Source: Haloferacaceae archaeon (lineage in GTDB: Archaea > Halobacteriota > Halobacteria > Halobacteriales > Haloferacaceae). Taken from it: DNA of 10,431 bases. The translations under genes were made by a program, and so were the position numbers. The stretch is taken from positions 1-10,431 of the forward strand of contig JAQCMZ010000517.1 in the NCBI GenBank assembly GCA_028274825.1, in the 5' to 3' direction. This document shows, piece after piece, positions 7,323 through 10,431 of this stretch; the stretch's first letter is position 1, and each line of letters starts with the position of its first letter. Below the pieces are notes generated by a model that had not been told where the DNA came from, searched no databases, and saw only the letters and a program-made list of their open reading frames with translations.

Positions 7323-7344
7323 CGTTCAGAGGGGTGACTGAACG
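7323..7344. promoter_or_regulatory. Candidate operator 1: perfect inverted repeat in the glpA-glpK intergenic region
   Basis: CGTTCAG (7323-7329) is the exact reverse complement of CTGAACG (7338-7344), with an 8-bp spacer AGGGGTGA. It lies about 50 bp upstream of the glpA TATA box and about 50 bp upstream of the likely glpK TATA box, so a bound regulator could act on both operons. Confidence 0.4.
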
Positions 7345-7389
7345 GTTTGTAGAGCCGGCCAATACGGGGTCGATTACTAGTCGGACACA

Positions 7390-7411
7390 AACATTTATGT
7401 AAGATTATATC
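7390..7411 (+). promoter_or_regulatory. glpK promoter (TATA-like elements)
   Basis: Two adjacent AT-rich candidates are seen, ATTTATGTAA (7392-7401) and GATTATATCG (7403-7412 region). Either would place transcription start at about 7420-7435, giving a glpK leader of roughly 55-75 nt, unlike the leaderless glpA. I cannot choose between them from sequence alone. Confidence 0.45.
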
Positions 7412-7426
7412 GCTATTGACTATCGG

Positions 7427-7453
7427 TGGTCGACCAATGGTGAAGTATTGGTC
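7427..7453. promoter_or_regulatory. Candidate operator 2 at the glpK transcription start: overlapping palindromes
   Basis: GACCAAT (7432-7438) and ATTGGTC (7447-7453) form a perfect 7-bp inverted repeat with an 8-bp spacer. It overlaps a second perfect palindrome, TGGTCGACCA (7427-7436). The pair covers the predicted glpK start site, the classic place for a repressor, and could also fold in the leader RNA. Confidence 0.45.
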
Positions 7454-7464
7454 TGACAAATTCA

Positions 7465-7483
7465 CTCCCGTCTTGCCAGGGAG
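7465..7483 (+). promoter_or_regulatory. Small hairpin in the glpK leader
   Basis: CTCCC (7465-7469) can pair with GGGAG (7479-7483) across a 9-nt loop. The 3' arm GGGAG lies 9 nt before the ATG at 7493 and resembles a Shine-Dalgarno site. The hairpin would therefore hide the only recognisable ribosome-binding sequence of glpK. A regulatory role is inferred. Confidence 0.35.
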
Positions 7484-7492
7484 CAACAACCT

Positions 7493-9034
7493 ATGACAGA
7501 GAACAATTACGTCGGAGCGATCGACCAGGGTACAACTGGGACCCGATTCATGGTCTTTGACCATGCGGGTCAGGTCATCGCCAACGCATACGAGAAGCAC
7601 GAACAGATATACCCGGAACCGGGATGGGTGGAGCACGACCCGATGGAGATCTGGGAAAATACCAAGGCAGTCGTCACTCGTGCGCTGCAGGAGGCAGATC
7701 TGGACGCGTCGCAACTGGCCGGACTCGGCATCACGAATCAGCGGGAGACGACACTGATCTGGGACGTTGAGACAGGCAGACCAATCTTCAACGCACTGGT
7801 CTGGCAGGACCGTCGGACGACCGACCGGGTTGAAGAAATACAGGAAGCCGGTAAAGTCGAGGAGATCCGAGAGAAGACCGGGCTGGAATGTGATGCCTAC
7901 TTCTCAGCGACCAAAGCGGAGTGGCTGCTCGATAACGCCGATCCGGTCAAACTGGAGCGAATCCGCCCACAGGACGTGCGTCAGCGCGCCGAAGACGGAC
8001 AACTCCGGATGGGGACCATCGACACGTGGCTGATCTACAAGCTCACGGGTCAACACATCACTGACGTGACCAACGCCTCCCGGACGATGCTGTACAACAT
8101 CAGGGAGATGGAGTGGGACGACGAGCTATTAGACGAGTTCAACGTCCCGTCGGAGTTGCTGGCGGAAGTCCGACCATCGAGTGACGACGAATACTACGGC
8201 TACACCGACGCCGACGGATTCCTGGGTGCGGAAGTGCCAGTCGCGGGGGCGCTGGGTGACCAGCAGGCCGCTCTGTTCGGACAGACCTGCTTTGACGAGG
8301 GAGACGCGAAAAACACCTACGGGACGGGGTCGTTCTTCCTCATGAACACCGGCGAAAACCCGGTCAAATCCGATAACGGGCTCTTGACGACAGTCGGATT
8401 CCAGCGCTCGGGTGAACCAGTCCAGTACGCGCTAGAGGGCTCGATCTTCATCACTGGCGCCGCTATCGAGTGGCTCGAGGACGTTGACCTCATCGAGAAC
8501 GCCGTCGAGACGGCAGAACTCGCGCGGTCGGTCGACTCGACCGACGGGGTGTACATGGTCCCGGCGTTCACCGGGCTGGGTGCGCCCCACTGGGACGGGC
8601 GCGCTCGCGGGACCCTCGTCGGGATGACCCGTGGCACAAAGAAAGAACACATCGTCCGAGCGACGCTGGAGTCGATCGCCTACCAGACCCGCGATATCGC
8701 GGAAGCCATGGAGGCAGACTCAGGCATCGAGATGAGCCGCCTCCAGGTGGACGGCGGTGCGGTGAAGAACAACTTCTTGTGTCAACTCCAGTCTGACGTC
8801 ATCGGGACCGATATCGCACGCCCAGAAGTCGACGAGACGACGGCACTTGGCTCGGCGTACGCCGCCGGGCTGGCGGTCGGCTACTGGGAGTCTATCGACG
8901 AGTTGAGACAGAACTGGCAGGTTGACCGCCAGTTCTCCGCAGAGATGAGCAGTCAAAAGGCTGACAAAATGTACAGTCGCTGGGACGACGCAGTGGATGC
9001 GGCCAGTGGCTGGGCGCAGAGTGAGGGTGACTGA
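7493..9034 (+). CDS. glpK: Glycerol kinase
   Basis: GlpK phosphorylates glycerol with ATP to give sn-glycerol-3-phosphate, the substrate of GlpABC encoded divergently. The 513-residue protein is a full-length FGGY-family kinase. The phosphate-binding DQGTTGTR is at 11-18. The glycerol-binding residues are in place: R84 and E85 (NQRETT), Y136 (YFSATK) and D256 (GDQQAALFG). The second FGGY signature runs from G373 to E393 (GTLVGM...HIVRATLE), and the ATP-side GLGAPHW is at 361-367. An insert of about ten residues near 151-162 accounts for the extra length over the E. coli enzyme. The loop that binds fructose-1,6-bisphosphate in E. coli (GGTR) reads GFLGAEV here, and the histidine that HPr phosphorylates in Firmicutes is G242. 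Direct control by either route is therefore unlikely. The ATG at 7493 follows a GGGAG. The membrane gene begins 2 nt after the stop. Confidence 0.97.
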   Translation: MTENNYVGAIDQGTTGTRFMVFDHAGQVIANAYEKHEQIYPEPGWVEHDPMEIWENTKAVVTRALQEADLDASQLAGLGITNQRETTLIWDVETGRPIFNALVWQDRRTTDRVEEIQEAGKVEEIREKTGLECDAYFSATKAEWLLDNADPVKLERIRPQDVRQRAEDGQLRMGTIDTWLIYKLTGQHITDVTNASRTMLYNIREMEWDDELLDEFNVPSELLAEVRPSSDDEYYGYTDADGFLGAEVPVAGALGDQQAALFGQTCFDEGDAKNTYGTGSFFLMNTGENPVKSDNGLLTTVGFQRSGEPVQYALEGSIFITGAAIEWLEDVDLIENAVETAELARSVDSTDGVYMVPAFTGLGAPHWDGRARGTLVGMTRGTKKEHIVRATLESIAYQTRDIAEAMEADSGIEMSRLQVDGGAVKNNFLCQLQSDVIGTDIARPEVDETTALGSAYAAGLAVGYWESIDELRQNWQVDRQFSAEMSSQKADKMYSRWDDAVDAASGWAQSEGD

Positions 9035-9036
9035 AT

Positions 9037-10140
9037 ATGAACGAGTTGCTCCTACAGATACCGGTGATCGGGGTCGAAGCGCCGCAGTTGCTGTTCCTCA
9101 TCATCGCAGCCTTCGCCGGCGGTGCCTTCGGTGCGGCCCTCGGAGCACTTCCGGCCTTCTGTTTCACGGGGTTCATGGTAATTGCGGGGGAAGCGGCGAA
9201 CTTGGTCGGAGCAGAGGGAGAGGTCACGCTGACGGCAGCGAACGTGACGGGCAACATCGGGTTCGGAATGTTCTTTGGCCCGCACGTGGCGTTCGCTGGC
9301 GGAGCGGCAGCTGCCGCCTACGCCGCGAAAAAGAAAGGCGCGATGCCAGAACCGGGTGACGGAGATTACCACCCGGGGAAGGATATCGCATACGCCCTGG
9401 GGACTCGTCCGGACGTTCTCGCGGTCGGCGGGATCTTCGGAATCATCGGGATGATCGGCACCCTGATCTCGGGAGGGCTTGCGCTCCCGTGGGATCCGAT
9501 CGCCATCATGGTGGTCGTGTCAGCGGTGCTCCACCGGCTCGCCTTCGGCTATCCGATCGTCGGTGCAGGCGACCGGAATCTGCTAGATATGTCACCGTTT
9601 GAAAACGAGGAGATGCGCGCGGCACCGGACGGCGGCGCAGACGTGGCCGCAGACGGTGGTGTCGTCGCTCGCGACCGGCTGGCGGTCGAACCGTGGCTCC
9701 CTCACCAATACAAGTGGGGTAACGTCGCGATGATCGGTCTCGTCGCTGGCCTGCTGGGTGGGTTCACGGCAATCACTACCGGCAGCCCGTTCCTCGCGTT
9801 CGGGATCTCGGCGGCAAGTCTGACGTTCCTCAATCTCGGCGTGGAACAGATTCCTGTCACCCACCACATCACCCTGCCCGCCAGCACGGCGTCGCTCGCG
9901 GTGTTCGGTGGACAACCCGAACTCGCGAGCATGAGTGCTGTGATTGCGCTGGTTGTCGGTGGGTTGTTCGGCGTCTACGGCGCACTCATCGGTGAGGTCG
10001 TCCAGCGTGTCTTCTACGCGCACTCGGACACACACTTCGATCCGCCGGCAGCGGCGATCGTCGTCGCGACGTTCACCATCGCCATCTTGGCGATTCTAGG
10101 TGTCTTCCCGGGCGCATCCTGGGTGCCACTACCGCTGTAG
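9037..10140 (+). CDS. Multi-pass membrane protein linked to glpK (putative glycerol uptake protein, haloarchaeal GlpX type)
   Basis: This 367-residue protein is highly hydrophobic, with about nine likely membrane segments (near 18-36, 40-56, 73-97, 127-150, 155-170, 228-266 as two, 299-322 and 337-358). They are rich in Gly and Ala with small-residue packing motifs. A charged loop (about 180-225, Asp/Gly-rich) separates two halves. Conserved-looking polar positions inside hydrophobic stretches are FGPHVAF (80-86), DYHPGKD (110-116), THHITLPAS (275-283) and THFDPP (332-337). It starts 2 nt after the glpK stop, so it must be co-translated or coupled with glycerol kinase. In Haloferax the equivalent gene after glpK was called glpX and proposed as a glycerol facilitator; it is unrelated to fructose bisphosphatase GlpX. 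There are no NPA boxes, so it is not an aquaporin-type GlpF. A transport role rests on context only. Confidence 0.9.
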   Translation: MNELLLQIPVIGVEAPQLLFLIIAAFAGGAFGAALGALPAFCFTGFMVIAGEAANLVGAEGEVTLTAANVTGNIGFGMFFGPHVAFAGGAAAAAYAAKKKGAMPEPGDGDYHPGKDIAYALGTRPDVLAVGGIFGIIGMIGTLISGGLALPWDPIAIMVVVSAVLHRLAFGYPIVGAGDRNLLDMSPFENEEMRAAPDGGADVAADGGVVARDRLAVEPWLPHQYKWGNVAMIGLVAGLLGGFTAITTGSPFLAFGISAASLTFLNLGVEQIPVTHHITLPASTASLAVFGGQPELASMSAVIALVVGGLFGVYGALIGEVVQRVFYAHSDTHFDPPAAAIVVATFTIAILAILGVFPGASWVPLPL

Positions 10141-10188
10141 TGTCTCACCGACACTGTGTATCGTCTCACTGAGTGCTTGCATTTTTTT
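10139..10188 (+). terminator. Terminator after the glpK operon
   Basis: AGTGTC (10139-10144) pairs perfectly with GACACT (10150-10155) around a 5-nt loop, beginning within the last gene's stop codon. A run of seven T (10182-10188) follows after 26 nt. Oligo-T tracts alone terminate archaeal transcription, so the T7 is the main signal and the hairpin may protect the 3' end. Confidence 0.6.
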
Positions 10189-10283
10189 CCTGTGATCACC
10201 CCAGTCGACAGATTCTGGTCGTCTCCGAGGTCGAATCGAGAGGGCACTCTCACAATCAGACAGGATAGCCTAACCACTATGAC

Positions 10284-10430
10284 AGGGAGTCATAGAACGA
10301 TTCACACACCTCAGGAGCTTCCAGAACCCCGGCGTCTGAGAGAGAGAACATGGTGCCGCCATTCAAAAGCAGCAATAGCAGTCCTCTCGACCGATGTCAG
10401 AAACCCATGCCAACCGTTCTATGACACCCT
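10284..10430. mobile_element. 147-bp MITE-like element with 19-bp terminal inverted repeats
   Basis: The left end AGGGAGTCATAGAACGATT (10284-10302) and the reverse complement of the right end (10412-10430) share the consensus AGGGWGTCATAGAACGRTT, matching at 17 of 19 positions. The 109 bp between them carries no open frame that could be a transposase. This is the layout of a MITE mobilised by an insertion sequence elsewhere. The window ends one base past the right end, so target-site duplication cannot be tested. The left end also forms a palindrome with its flank (CTATGAC-AGGGA-GTCATAG, 10277-10295). The parent insertion sequence was not identified. Confidence 0.6.
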
Positions 10431-10431
10431 T

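Noticed and set aside
7259..7714. Minus-strand frame of 151 codons crossing the divergent promoter
   Set aside because: It covers the glpK promoter and 5' end, has Cys/Leu/Arg-rich non-halophilic composition, and conflicts with glpK.
9037..10140. Membrane protein as a GlpF aquaglyceroporin or as fructose bisphosphatase GlpX
   Set aside because: No NPA boxes are present, and the sequence is a hydrophobic multi-pass protein with no phosphatase motif. The haloarchaeal name glpX is a label only.

Overview
The window looks like haloarchaeal (class Halobacteria) DNA. The predicted proteins are strongly acidic, the genes are moderately GC-rich, and start codons sit about 25 bp after archaeal TATA-like boxes with little or no leader. 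The gene set is the glycerol catabolism locus known from Haloferax and relatives, where the dehydrogenase genes are also called gpdABC. The genus cannot be fixed from the sequence alone.

Layout. Positions 1-339 hold no convincing gene. At 340-1098 (minus) is a PPP-type metallophosphoesterase. Its reading frame continues upstream through the essential DVHG metal-binding motif, but no ATG, GTG or TTG lies in frame there, so the gene is frameshifted or starts in an unusual way. A gene-poor stretch (1279-1733) follows, then an unrecognised acidic 182-residue protein (1734-2282, minus) and another gene-free stretch with several dyads (2283-2580).

The core is two divergent glycerol operons. glpA-glpB-glpC (7237 down to 2581, minus) encode the three-subunit FAD/Fe-S glycerol-3-phosphate dehydrogenase and overlap by 10 and 4 nt. 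glpK (7493-9034, plus) encodes glycerol kinase. It is followed 2 nt later by a multi-pass membrane protein (9037-10140), long guessed to be a glycerol transporter from context only. Together they would import glycerol, phosphorylate it to glycerol-3-phosphate, oxidise that to dihydroxyacetone phosphate and pass the electrons to the membrane quinone pool. The 255-bp divergent promoter region holds two perfect inverted repeats of identical geometry (7-bp arms, 8-bp spacer), good candidates for regulator sites.

After the membrane gene come a hairpin plus T7 terminator and then a compact 147-bp element with 19-bp terminal inverted repeats (10284-10430), probably a MITE. The ptsH2 gene that follows the membrane gene in Haloferax is not present before the window ends.

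Most of the window is a well-known system. The less described parts are the glpK-linked membrane protein, the paired dyads, the broken phosphatase start, the orphan acidic protein and the MITE.
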